Positions 36,302-46,620 of a DNA stretch of 64,000 bases are shown piece by piece. The stretch comes from Tetrapyrgos nigripes (lineage: Eukaryota > Basidiomycota > Agaricomycetes > Agaricales > Campanellaceae). Each line of letters begins with the position of its first letter. Positions within the stretch are counted from its first letter, which is position 1. The stretch covers positions 1-64,000 of the forward strand of contig JAACJM010000331.1 of assembly GCA_013368315.1 (NCBI GenBank), in the 5' to 3' direction. The notes beneath the pieces were generated by a model that worked only from the letters and a program-made list of their open reading frames with translations, did no database searches and was not told the DNA's origin. The translations under genes and the position numbers were made by a program.

Positions 36302-37540
36302 CTAGAATGCCAAAAGAATGATCGACAGCGCCAACATTGCCCAAATTTGACCAGACATCTTCAGAGTTTCTGCACCATTAGGCAGCAATGTCGGTGCATG
36401 TCCGGGGTCGACAGACACAGTTGCAAGATTAACTGTAGGCCCACCTATGGGTGCTCCTGCTGTATTGGTTGCTGGACCACTTCTCACAACAGTGTCTGCG
36501 CCGATATAGCTCCTCCCCAAGCTGTTGAGTCCTCCATCAGCATCCAGGAAGTCTATCGGAGAAACAAAATGTCAGCGATAGAAGCAAGGCGAGCCACTAT
36601 TCAACGCACTGTAGGCTGATCCATTTTCAGGTCTCTGCGGTGAACAGGTGAGTAATTGCCGAACACTCCGCAGAATGGTCAGGACTCACAAAGTACCCAA
36701 ACCAAGCATAACGTTCAACCCAATCCAGAGTATCCATGTAAGCAGTGGTCTGATTCAGGAACGTCTCCACATCTGAGAGAAGTCTTTACTTCAGTCTCGA
36801 GGACTCGAAGCGCAACTTTTTGCATACCTGTAGCGTTGAGCGAGGTGTCCGCGTACTCGGTTACCCAGATTGTCCGGTTGCCAAATTCAGTGTGTATTGA
36901 CCACATATAATCGTAAAAACCTTCTACGCCTTCGCCGTACCTATTCCATATGATGAGAGAAATCAAGAGAACAGGAACAGTCTTCTCACCAATGGATAGG
37001 GATGAAGTCAATGGTGCAGTTTGAACATGCCGAAAAGAAACTCTGCAACCAAGGCATACCGGTACCACTACTAGACACTGCGGGTCCTCCAAGCTTGATA
37101 CCGGTACTCTTCAAAGGCTCAATGTACTGCATCCATAATTGAGCAGCCAAGTTCGCGTCGATATTCGATTGTTCGTCAAAATCGGGTTCGTTGAAAGCCT
37201 AAGTGAACTAGTAAGTACTTAGCATCAAGATCGAAACGTATCGAGTATCACTCACCAGAAGGTACTTTGCTTTTTGGCTGGCCATCGCATTGGATAGGTT
37301 CTCGATGCCTCCAGCACCCCATTGCATTGGCACGTACTCGATGCCTGATTCAGCTAGGAAGGGGTTGTAGATACCCCAGTCATACTGCCACGTAACAGCA
37401 CTCTTGCTTTGATTCAGGTTCTGGATGTCGGCAGCGTTGTCATTCGCAGGGAAAGATATTCCGCGTTTCTGGTCTTTGGCAGCAAAAGAGACGGAAGGTA
37501 GAAGGAGGGACAGAAAAAGGGAAAGAGGGACTAGCAGCAT
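36302..37540 (-). CDS. GH128-type endo-beta-1,3-glucanase, GPI-anchor signal
   Basis: A signal peptide (MLLVPLSLFLSLLLPSVSFA) leads into KRGISFPANDNAADIQNLNQ, WQYDWGIYNPF and YVPMQWGAGG. These are features of the Asl1-like glycoside-hydrolase domain (GH128). The acid/base glutamate is in AFNEPDF after an intron, and the nucleophile glutamate in IWVTEYADTSLNAT. The lines IDFIPIHWYGEGVEGFYDYM and YAWFGYFRPENGSAYS complete the barrel. The C-terminus is Thr/Pro-rich and ends in a hydrophobic tail (MSGQIWAMLALSIILLAF), consistent with GPI anchoring. It probably trims wall beta-1,3-glucan. The stop is at 36302-36304. Confidence 0.85.
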
Positions 37541-38193
37541 GGTGAGTCAAAGGAGGGGAAGGGCTTCGGAGCGGTAAATACTTACGAGCAGAGATTGAAG
37601 TTTATAAACCACAGCCCCCACAGCCTGGCCGAACAGATGTCATTGTCAAGGTCAAGGAACGAGAAAGCATGTCGTGATTCGTGACAGGTCCGCGTCCATC
37701 AACATCCGCAAGAAGCTCCGTCGAAAAGAAACTCCGAAATGACTCGGGCTCTCGTACAAGTTGACTTCCGCATTTCTCTTGTTTCTCAGCAAGGCAAAAG
37801 ACAAATCTGCGTCTCAAAGACATAGAGACTCGTGGTGGTGTTGAGGGCTAGGCAATATCAGAAGTGGCGAGGCCGAGCCAAGCCATCCGTCTGTCTATAA
37901 ACGTCCATTCCATCTATCAAGTGATGGGAATTGCCCTTGCTAAGGTACCATGTCAACTTCAGACCTATAGGGTGACAGAAAAATGCGTACCTTGAAATAT
38001 CTCTCGGTCAAAGCACGTCAAAGCACAGCAGGTCAAGGAACCAAGGAACCATCGAAGACAAACCCACGAGGAGGGTCGTGGTCGAGAGGCTCGGAGAGAA
38101 CGGAGATTCTCAATTTCCAATTGAAATGCGTCTGCACGTGAGCGCGTAGATCAACGTCCCACAATTGGCAATTTTTAGAATCCTTCCACCACG
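37541..38193. other. Divergent promoter region
   Basis: Upstream regions of the GH128 gene and the EBP-like gene, which diverge. The repeated AAAGCACGTCAAAGCACAGCA near 38015-38035 is a short direct repeat. No gene is seen. Confidence 0.5.
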
Positions 38194-39095
38194 ATGTCCA
38201 TCTTTACAACGACCTCCCTTTACTCTCTTCTTGGAGTTGCTTTTGTTGGAACGATTGCCTATGTCGGATCAAAAGTACTTCTGCCCAAAAACGCGACTTC
38301 AAAGGACCGATTTACATTCATATGGCTGGTGGATCACTTCCAGATGCATTTCGTTTACAAGGGACTGACTGCACTCGTAGGCTTTTGATGCCATGATTCA
38401 CTTCTCTTTCGAGGGCTCGTTCTTGTACCTATCAACATTTGGGAGACAGGTCAATACGTCCCAGGGTCCATTCGCGGAAATGTGGAAAGAATACGCTGCA
38501 GCAGATTTCCGTTGGGGGAATGCTGACCCAACCGTCGTTTCCCTCGAGATCCTCACCGTCCTGGGAGCAGGTCCCGTGTGCTGCTATATCTTGTGGCAGC
38601 TCGTCAAGGGTGACCCGGCACGTCATTACTGGATTGTAGTACTGAGCACAGCTGAACTTTATGGAGGGTGAGCTGTCCTCCTACACTTCTTTTTATTTCT
38701 AGTATAACTGACTGTTCTGCTACAGTTGGATGACATTCTGCCCAGAATGGTCGGGAATTTTCTGTCGCTTTCTGCTCGAAAAAAAGCTGACTTTGTCCTG
38801 AACAGGTTGACTGGCTCTCCTAACCTCGAGACTGGGAACTTCCTGTATCTTTGGGTTTACCTCTTTGTAAGTAACTTTGCACATTATATCAAACGCTGCT
38901 AATTTGTTTATCTTCCCCAGTTCATGAATGTTATGTAAGTCTCTCAGTTGTCGCCTCCGTACCATTGATTGATGAATTTTCACTTCAACCTATAGCTGGG
39001 TCGTTATTCCATTCTGGCTTCTCTTCGATTCGTATACGCACATCGCACAGTCGCTCCGTGCAGTTCAAGTTGCGACTAAAGCCAAGAGAACTTGA
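38194..39095 (+). CDS. EBP: EBP/EXPERA-type sterol delta8-delta7 isomerase-like protein
   Basis: Exon 1 has an N-terminal membrane segment (SLYSLLGVAFVGTIAYVGSK). A 52-nt intron then joins FIWL to AFDAMIHFSFEGSFLYLS, the family's histidine/glutamate active-site segment. Next are WKEYAAADFRWGNADPTVVS with LEILTVLGAGPVCCYILWQL, ELYGG, WMTFCPEWLTGSPNLETGNF and LYLWVYLFFMNVIWVVIPFW. Conserved acidic and His residues of EBP are present. The last third is split into tiny exons of about 24 nt and 14 nt. EBP proteins move the sterol double bond from C8 to C7 in the endoplasmic reticulum; fungi mostly use the unrelated ERG2, so the in vivo role is uncertain. Confidence 0.85.
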
Positions 39096-39560
39096 AATTT
39101 CCGGTCCTCGTAAATTTTGTCAGCTAGCAAACAGTGACTGATGGTCATGCTACTACTGCCCCAGTTTGGGTTGCCATCGCCCAAGAAATTTTTTGAGCTT
39201 TGACGAGCTATATGGACATGTGTATGATACAGACTTGTGCCTTCAATATACCCGAAATCTATCGATTACTTGCTTCTACAAGTGAGACGTGTCCATGGAT
39301 CTAACGATGGCATTAAGAACAACTACAGCGCGTACACATGGCAAGCAGTCGTCGTACATTATTACGAGTCTACAAAACACGAGGTGATAACAACAAGAAG
39401 GTACTTCGAAACTGTCTTCAGGAAACCAACAAAGCTAATGAAGAACGGAGGGAATGGAAGTTTGAAGGATCGTAATAATCGTGTCAAGTAAAAACTCTAC
39501 AAGAAGGTCCGATGGTCCATTGTTCGATGAGTTTTCTTTTGGATGAGAGGAATGGCCCAA
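39096..39560. other. Gene-free spacer
   Basis: 3' flanks of two convergent genes. An 84-codon plus-strand frame at 39237-39491 has no family features. Confidence 0.45.
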
Positions 39561-40201
39561 TTATGCGATAGTGAACAGCTCAGATAGGTTGCCGGAGTCG
39601 CCCAACACTTCGCAAAGAGGTTATTAAACGTGACAAGAAGGAAGACGCGACGTACTCACAGCAAACGGCGAAGCCTTGTCCTCTAGTACGATTGGACAGG
39701 TAAAATTCGACGAAGCCACGGGAAAGAGGGAAGTCTTTGGCAAGGGGACGTTCTGTAAATGGCGGTCCACAGTCAGTACGCTGCTTCAAATGGCGCGTAT
39801 AGGGGACAAATATTGTAGGCTGGTACTACTGACCCAAATCCAAGTGTTCGTTGTATTTTTTAGGGCGGGCAAGAACAAGCGTTCCATTGGAAAAGCGTTT
39901 CTCTTCTGGGATGTCTGAGACGTCTGAAGCGAGAAGCGTTAGCCTGATGATATAAATGGAGTATTTGGAAGGATGGATCACCCCAAGTAACCTGGAACAG
40001 AGGCGTCAGTATATAGAAGAAGAAATGAAGCAGATTCCATACGTTCTGGACAGTGTTGAGATACCAAGTGGCACTTTTGACTGGCGTCTGGATATGAGGT
40101 GCCCAAGCGATGAATTCGTTTCGGCGCGTTGGAGGCGTAGGAAATGAGAGAACTTGTGCGAAAGACATGAAGAGGACAGCGAGACAGATGAAAAAGTTCA
40201 T
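39561..40201 (-). CDS. Kre9/Knh1-like secreted protein, paralog 1 (short)
   Basis: A signal peptide (MNFFICLAVLFMSFAQVLSF) is followed by SATWYLNTVQNVTWDVSDIP, NGTLVLARPKKYNEHLDL, ERPLAKDFPLSRGFVEFYLS and LLGDSGNLSELFTIA. It is a complete protein of about 130 residues with no GPI tail. The Kre9/Knh1 N-terminal domain (Ser/Thr-rich GPI-anchored membrane family) is found in secreted or wall-bound fungal proteins linked to beta-glucan assembly. Five exons were joined, including one intron in phase 1 after the WG codon and introns before ERPLAK and before LLGDSGN that match the three paralogs in this window. The exact molecular function is unknown. Confidence 0.7.
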
Positions 40202-40660
40202 TATGAAAGATTAGGGGGAGAGGTGGATAACGAAAGGCGGGGAAGATGGTGGTTGAAGTCGAAGTTGGTAAGAGCTGATAGAATTGGTTGGCTTTTATCG
40301 TGGCTTTGTTTGGTATCGGCGAAGCACCGACGGGGTCTCCGATGGGCTCTGCCATCAAGAACTCCCTGCTGCTCGTTATCGATCTCTTGCTGGTCATCAT
40401 AAAGTCCGAGGAATTGAGGTATTCACTTCTCCACATTGTCCTGGTACTCAAAGCGAAGAAAAAGGACAGAAGGGCTACCATCTCATGCCAGAAACAGACG
40501 CAAGAAATAAGGCTCCCGACAGGATAGGCAACAAATTTACTCTATTGAACAGTTGATACAAAATCTACAATGCGAGACAACTCCGAAAGGTAGACGCGTC
40601 CAACTTGTCATCATAGTGTCTGTATTCGGATGCAGGAGGTATAGGGTATCGAGGAAATGG
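40202..40660. other. Gene-free spacer
   Basis: Lies between two minus-strand Kre9-like genes and must contain the promoter of paralog 1. Frames at 40284-40556 (+) and 40190-40481 (-) overlap each other and look random. Confidence 0.45.
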
Positions 40661-41418
40661 TCATAGGACGCCTAATGGCAAAAGGCTTGCAACAACTTCG
40701 TTTCCGTTGGGTTCTGCCTGCGGTCTTCCATTGGTTCCTGGGTGCGGTCCTTGTGCTGCGCTTTGCGGTTTTGCTTGTGGTTCCTGGGGTGCTTCTTCTT
40801 GAGGCTTGATAGTGAATTTTTGACTACGATTACCAGAATCGCCCATTACTACTCGGAATTATCAGTCTATCGTGCTAGTAGTATAAGGAGTCAACTCACA
40901 GACTAGAATACAGTCTTCACCACAGGTGACGTTTGGGACTTGGATGTTGATCCATCCCGAAAGGATATCGAAATTCCGCGCCAAGGAATGCCCTGTACAT
41001 CTGTAAATGACACCGTTCCAAACGGCGAGAATGACAATGATACTCACCCATATCGAGATGCTCAGAATCGTTACCTTGAGTATCGTTAAGGTAGCCTAGT
41101 ATGAGCACTCCTTCGCGATCTGTGATTTCCTTTGGAGCCTGGCTCACATCCCTGAAAAGTGAATCAGTCGAAGAGCAAACGAAAGTAGTTTGAAGTCACT
41201 CGCCATCTAACGGTAACTTCAGAACCAACTATCCATAGGTCTCCTTTATGCGGGTTCGTTATTTTGGGCGAATAGATATCGCGCCGAGACAAACTTGCGT
41301 CCTTAGAGTGGTGGATGTCGGAGGGGGGTGGGAGATATAATGCGTTGGTTTGATTTATGCCAGAAAGAGTAGCGAAGAGGCAGATTAACAAAAACGAATG
41401 GTATAAACGGAAACTCAT
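40661..41418 (-). CDS. Kre9/Knh1-like secreted protein, paralog 2 (Pro/Gln-rich tail)
   Basis: A signal peptide (MSFRLYHSFLLICLFATLSG) is followed by RRDIYSPKITNPHKGDLWIV, GSEVTVRWDVSQAPKEITDR, GVLILGYLNDTQGNDSEHLD, EHSLARNFDILSGWINIQVP and VLMGDSGNRSQKFTIKPQ. A 45-residue Pro/Gln-rich tail then ends VVASLLPLGVL. A longer open frame reaches 41523, but the ATG at 41418 puts the signal peptide at the N-terminus. The intron inside the VRW codon appears to use a GC donor (GCGAGT) instead of GT. The tail's Pro/Gln richness differs from the Ser-rich tail of the matching gene at 56 kb. Confidence 0.7.
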
Positions 41419-42088
41419 CGCCAGCGTGATTCCGGAGAGACGAAGGAATGTAAAGGCAAATGAGGGAACGAAGGTTGGAACCAAGTTGAGTTGCAAAAAC
41501 CGATCGTAGGTCAATTCATTCATTTGAGGCCATGGACGCGGGTCGGCTTCAGAGACATCCCAGAGATAGAATGACTGGCAGAGGGTTTTCCTTGAGAGCA
41601 GGAGAAGAAGATCACATCGTTAGAGTCGCGCAGGAAATCACTGGTTGAAGCGAGCAAGGAAACGATTGACGATTGCGACTTGGAGTCTCCGAATCAGGGC
41701 CCAGACCCAGACCTTGTCACATGAAATGCACGTGCTTAACGCGAGCGTCACAGGAGTGACTTTGTGTGACTTACTCTTTTGTCAAGTTGGGCCAAAAGTG
41801 GTTCATTCACTGCCGCCATCAACACTAAGCCGCAGACGGTGCCGCCTCTCTGACGCAAAGTGACTGTATAGACACTATAAAGCACAGGTGTTAACCGTGA
41901 GTCCCTTTACACCCTTTCTTTCGTTCCTTCAGTGTGCAATGAACTGTTTTTGTTTATAGTTTCTCTTTTACCACCACGACACCGTTAACGCGACATATCG
42001 CATAAGGATCTTTCTGGATGTACAGAATTCCCTCAAGATTTACCTCCAACGCTTTTCATTGTTTGTATATATCGCTTTCCAACCTTTC
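41419..42088. other. Divergent promoter between a Kre9-like gene and RIF1-like gene 1
   Basis: Start codons of the two genes lie 671 bp apart, head to head. The same gene pair is arranged head to head at 53.8-55.2 kb. No gene is seen in the spacer. Confidence 0.5.
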
Positions 42089-45000
42089 ATGACGACCCTT
42101 CCTGGTAGGAAGACGCATCAACTTCGTGCAAAATCCGCGAAAGAGAACATCCCACTCAAGCAATCCTTGTCACACATGTCTCCAGAGAAACCCTTTATCC
42201 CTTCCACCGCGACATCTACTCCCAAATCTCCATTAATCACAATGTCCCCAACTACGAACACATCGGATAGCGGTTCATTTTCCGGTTTCCTTGCAGCTCC
42301 TTTGGAAACCCTCAGACTCTCACTGGATGATCCCTCTGCAGAGCGGATTACCCTCCACGACCTCGCGGAGACATATAATGTGATCTCTGCGAGACTTAGA
42401 GAGGCTATTGTCAAGCTAGGACTGGACTCGCAAAAAGGAGTCAAGGCCCTGGAGTCCATCCAGGCGTCGAATTCATTCCTGACGAAGGCTATGCTTCGCG
42501 ATATTAATCGACTCTTAATAGATCCATTTTCAGAGGATGACTCTGCTATGACTGACGAAACGAAGGATGACGAAAACATGCAATATGCCCTGGATTTATC
42601 GTCAGTGGGTCATGAAGCTATTCGCCTTCTGTCACAGATAATGGCTTTTCCTGCGATACATATTCTGTTCTCCGGTAATCACTTTCACCGTACTATACTC
42701 ATGGTTTCCGCATGGCTAACTCTGAGGTCAGAACAGCAACTCGGCTCCCTTTTAGGGGCCGCTTTCGATATCCTCCAAACACCTTCTTTACCGACGCCGC
42801 ACTCGAGTCGCACATATGATCTACTTTTGTGGATAATGCAGACCCAACAAGTACCCCTTAACGTTCTACAGCCTCTTCGCCAGGACATCATGCAAGTCCT
42901 GCAGCGTGCTATCTGTAGGGGATACCCCAAAGAACAGGCGTTACTTGATGGCTTGAAGGTAATTGTGTCATATCCAACGGATCTTTATCTACTGCTAACG
43001 CTTACCTTCTAGATGTTAGCACACCTCTTGCGAACCTGGCCAGCCGAGTTTTGGAGTCCTTCTCAGGAGTTCTTACCTCTGGTTTTGAACTACCTCACCT
43101 CCGACTCTCTCGACCTCCGATTCCAAGCAGCTCATGCCGTTAGTGCTTTTGCTAGCGCTAAACTGGCATCACCTTCCACAGAAGAAAACGATCTCCTTTC
43201 TTTATCCCTCACTGTCAAGTCTTTCACAGAGAAGAGTCCTAAAAACAAGACGACTTTTCTGTACATTCTTCAACGTGCCTGTGGACGGACAAAGACCTCT
43301 CATCCTGCTAAAGGATCTCAGTGGGCAGCCGTGTGCATTTGCTCACTTCTCATCCTACTGGATGCCTACATCTTTTGGTGTTCGGTCACCATCAAGGTGT
43401 TTTTGGAAGGCCTCTACGCAATTCGCAAGTGCTCAGAGGACGCGTCTGAACCCACACCGCTCTTACATCCTGTTGGATGGCAATGTCTCGTATGGGCATT
43501 CTCACGTCTTCACCCTCACTCGGAAAGAATCTCAGAATCTGCACAGCAGGAAGATGAGACTCGAAAACGTGCACTACGTGTCGTTAAGCAGGAGCTTCAA
43601 GGGAGTCTGGGAGTCGTTTTGGTCTCACAGATTTTGGAGGGTACAGGTGCAGATGGCAATTTTCGTGCTGAAGAAGCTCTAGAGATCATTGAGGATATGG
43701 TTGATCCAACGGAGGATGCCCTTCTTCGTCCTCCCCTTCCTAACGAAGGCGCAGCGTTATTGAAGAGGCTCGTCTCTTCTCTAGGCTGTAGCTCATCTAC
43801 AACAGAACAAGCAGAAGAAGCGCCGGTGGTATTCACGTTGGCAAAGGAATTATTCAACGGATCCATACTCGACTGCAAGCGGGACAAGCTTAAGCTCCTG
43901 CTTGAACCGTTGAACCGAGTCGATCTTCGTCTTGTCAGAATACTGACTGAGGACGAAATTGCCCGTGAATGGGAGGGGCTCCTCAGCGTGTGGAAGAAAT
44001 GCGTACCATTCGCTATGAACACATCTACTGACGATTTCATCGTACGTCCTTGACTTCTGAAGACTTTTCTTTTGGCTAATGTCGTCATTTCAGGGGAATT
44101 TGTCTGATATCTGGCAATCATTACTTCTAGCAAAGTCGCGACTAGATCCTGACAACACAGATTTAACACCTTTACCTGAGCTAGTCGACACAGTTTCAGA
44201 CATATTTCGCGGAATTCTCTTGCTTCAGGTCGAGCCCGAAGCAGTACCAAGGAAACTAGCCTTTCTGAAGACGTTATGGCACACCACTGCCCTTGTGTTT
44301 TCAGGGAACAGTGTGCAGACGCCAGCCAATGCCATCCTTGCCGGCCTGGTCAGTCAAGGTTTTCACCTTTCCGAGGAAGAAGTGAGATCTGTGTGGAGCG
44401 CTTTATGTGGTGATATCGCCCATTCACTGAACCGCTCTAGTGATGATGCATCAGAGCGTGGAATACAAGGCTGGATGACAGTGGCGCCGTTCTGGTTGGA
44501 AGAACGGGATATATCTTTGGAGGATTTGATGACCTTTGTGAAGTTGCCCTTCCCGTGAGTCTCCTCATTTTCAGATCTTGTTGATGATCAAGCTATTGAC
44601 CTCATTTTTGTAGCGATCGTCTTCAGACCGAGGATCAACTTTCCCTCTGGAGTCGTCTCTGTCTCCGAGCATTGGATGTTTCACAGTCCATAGTTGCACG
44701 TGAGCCATTTGATTGGCATGTCGATAATCTGTTGGATCGTTTGACCAATGGGGAAGTATTCAGGTAAGCTTGATCCTGTCACTTTCTACTTTTGTCGAGT
44801 GCGACCAAGCTGAGAGAACATCAAGGCTTTCTGGGCTTCCCGGACAAACATATGCATTGGTGACAGCAATTTATACCCGCAGCGGTACACTGCCGGACAG
44901 CGTCTTACGTCTGCTACGTGATACCCTAATAACCTTGTATACCAGAACACAAGACACCGGGAAAGCATTTAAAATCTTCAGGCTCGTTAAAGACATCTTG

Positions 45001-46375
45001 CCTGATCTGCCACATAATGTGGTTGATTTCCTTTCGACCTTGGAAAACGGTCTGAATAGATGGTTAGAGGATGAAGGCCAAATCGTTCCGAATGACGATT
45101 ACCTTGCCAATGTATGTTATTTATGCTTTTCCTCTGTAGTTCATCTCCGAATCTCATCATGATTGTTTAGATTATACCACTGTATCAAGTAGCTCTCGAC
45201 AAACTCTCTGGCGAAGAACCATCACCTGACACGATAAACACACTGGAACGATTTTTTATTGCTCCCTTCCCGCGCTGTCCACTTCCATTTCCTGCCCAGA
45301 GCTTGTTCAGAGACTTTTGGACACGCAGATACAGAGACTGTCAGCATTTCGTCAGCGAGTATTCCTCGTACTTCATAGGCTGCTTGAGGAGCATAGACTG
45401 CGTTAATGATCATGGATCCCCACTTGCCGTATACTTGCCGCAGAGTGTTCACTCTCAGGAGGTGTGTAGGGTGGTTTTCATTTGATCTCCTGTCTGACTG
45501 ACGGTTGCTTCAAGATGGAATCCATCGTTCCCGAAACGCAACTTCCTAATGTCAATGGCTCTGATGCTATGAACGTCCAACAATATGCCTTTCCGCCTCC
45601 CGAAATAGCTGGTGGTCATGTCAGCGAATCTCTTTCGCAGCAACCAATAGGCCTATCTCATGAAGCGCAGGTTGTGGACGAAAGTTATGACGGCGTATCT
45701 TCAGCAGATAGCACGACATCTTCTCGTAAAAGGAAACGGACCGTCATTGATTGCGTCGAAATTGTCTCAAAGCGAGGAGTCTCGCGCAAATATCCTGTTT
45801 CCCATGTCCCTCGTAGACCTGTACAAAATCATGAAAGTCAGCTCATGACGCCGGAGCCTTCCGGACATTCTGCTTCTTCGCCTCCCCGGCCTGCATCAGA
45901 TATGATGGGATTTGAAGATGAAGATTACGGTAGTTGGGAAGAAGTTGTATCACTCGAGCAATTACAGGAACTGAAGCAAGAAATGGGTGAGTCGCTCTTC
46001 TGATCATGTTCTATCTCATAATCGGTTAAACCCATCCTCACTAATGCGCGCCTTACTTCTGCAGAACACTCTTCGTCTAGTCGACGCGTCTTCAACGGCC
46101 CCTCTTTTCGCCCGGAGAAACGACGAAAAGTCGACATACGCTCGCCTGCGGCTGATCACAGCAGTGCTGCCGTTTCTTCGTCAGTCCATTACACGTCTTC
46201 ACCAGGCTCTTCTTCAGACCGTCTTCGCGGACTGCGGGACGCTTATCACGCGTTCGCCAAGGATCAAGAGATTCCAGCCGAAGAGCTCCTTCAAGCGAAC
46301 AAAGTGCTCCAGCATTTCGTCAGTGTAGTCAATCAGAAACTTGCAAAGCATCACAATCAGAGCAGCCTTCAGTGA
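42089..46375 (+). CDS. RIF1: Rif1-like protein 1 (Rif1 N-terminal HEAT domain)
   Basis: Nine or so exons, about 1,300 residues. A disordered N-terminus (MTTLPGRKTHQLRAKSAKEN) leads to a helical region: AETYNVISARLREAIVKLG, LRDINRLLIDPFSED, YALDLSSVGHEAIRLLSQIM, MLAHLLRTWPAEFWSPSQEF. Then come KVFLEGLYAIRKCSEDASEP, LHPVGWQCLVWAFSRLHP, FRDFWTRRYRDCQHF, and a disordered C-terminus with basic patches (SSRKRKRTVIDCVEIVSKRG; RPEKRRKVDIRSPAADH). It ends KLAKHHNQSSLQ. Rif1 controls origin timing through PP1 and acts at telomeres and breaks. I see no SILK PP1-docking motif in this copy, unlike its homolog at 49.1-53.8 kb. The identification rests on that homology and on architecture. Confidence 0.65.
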
Positions 46376-46620
46376 TATTTCCGAATTTGAAGAGCATATC
46401 AGGGTCGCTGTTCGGAGCGCTGACTGGTTACGGTCAAGCAGGCATTTTTCTCGGGTCTCGCTCTGCGCCTCTATCTGCAGTATATTTTTATCAGTGTACG
46501 ATTAGTGTACTACGTGTCTACAATATCATCGACAGCGCACAGCGCGATATATCCTGCTATGACTGCATAGATAGAATTAACTTATGGAATGAGATCTACT
46601 AATAGCTGAGCGCTGAGAGC

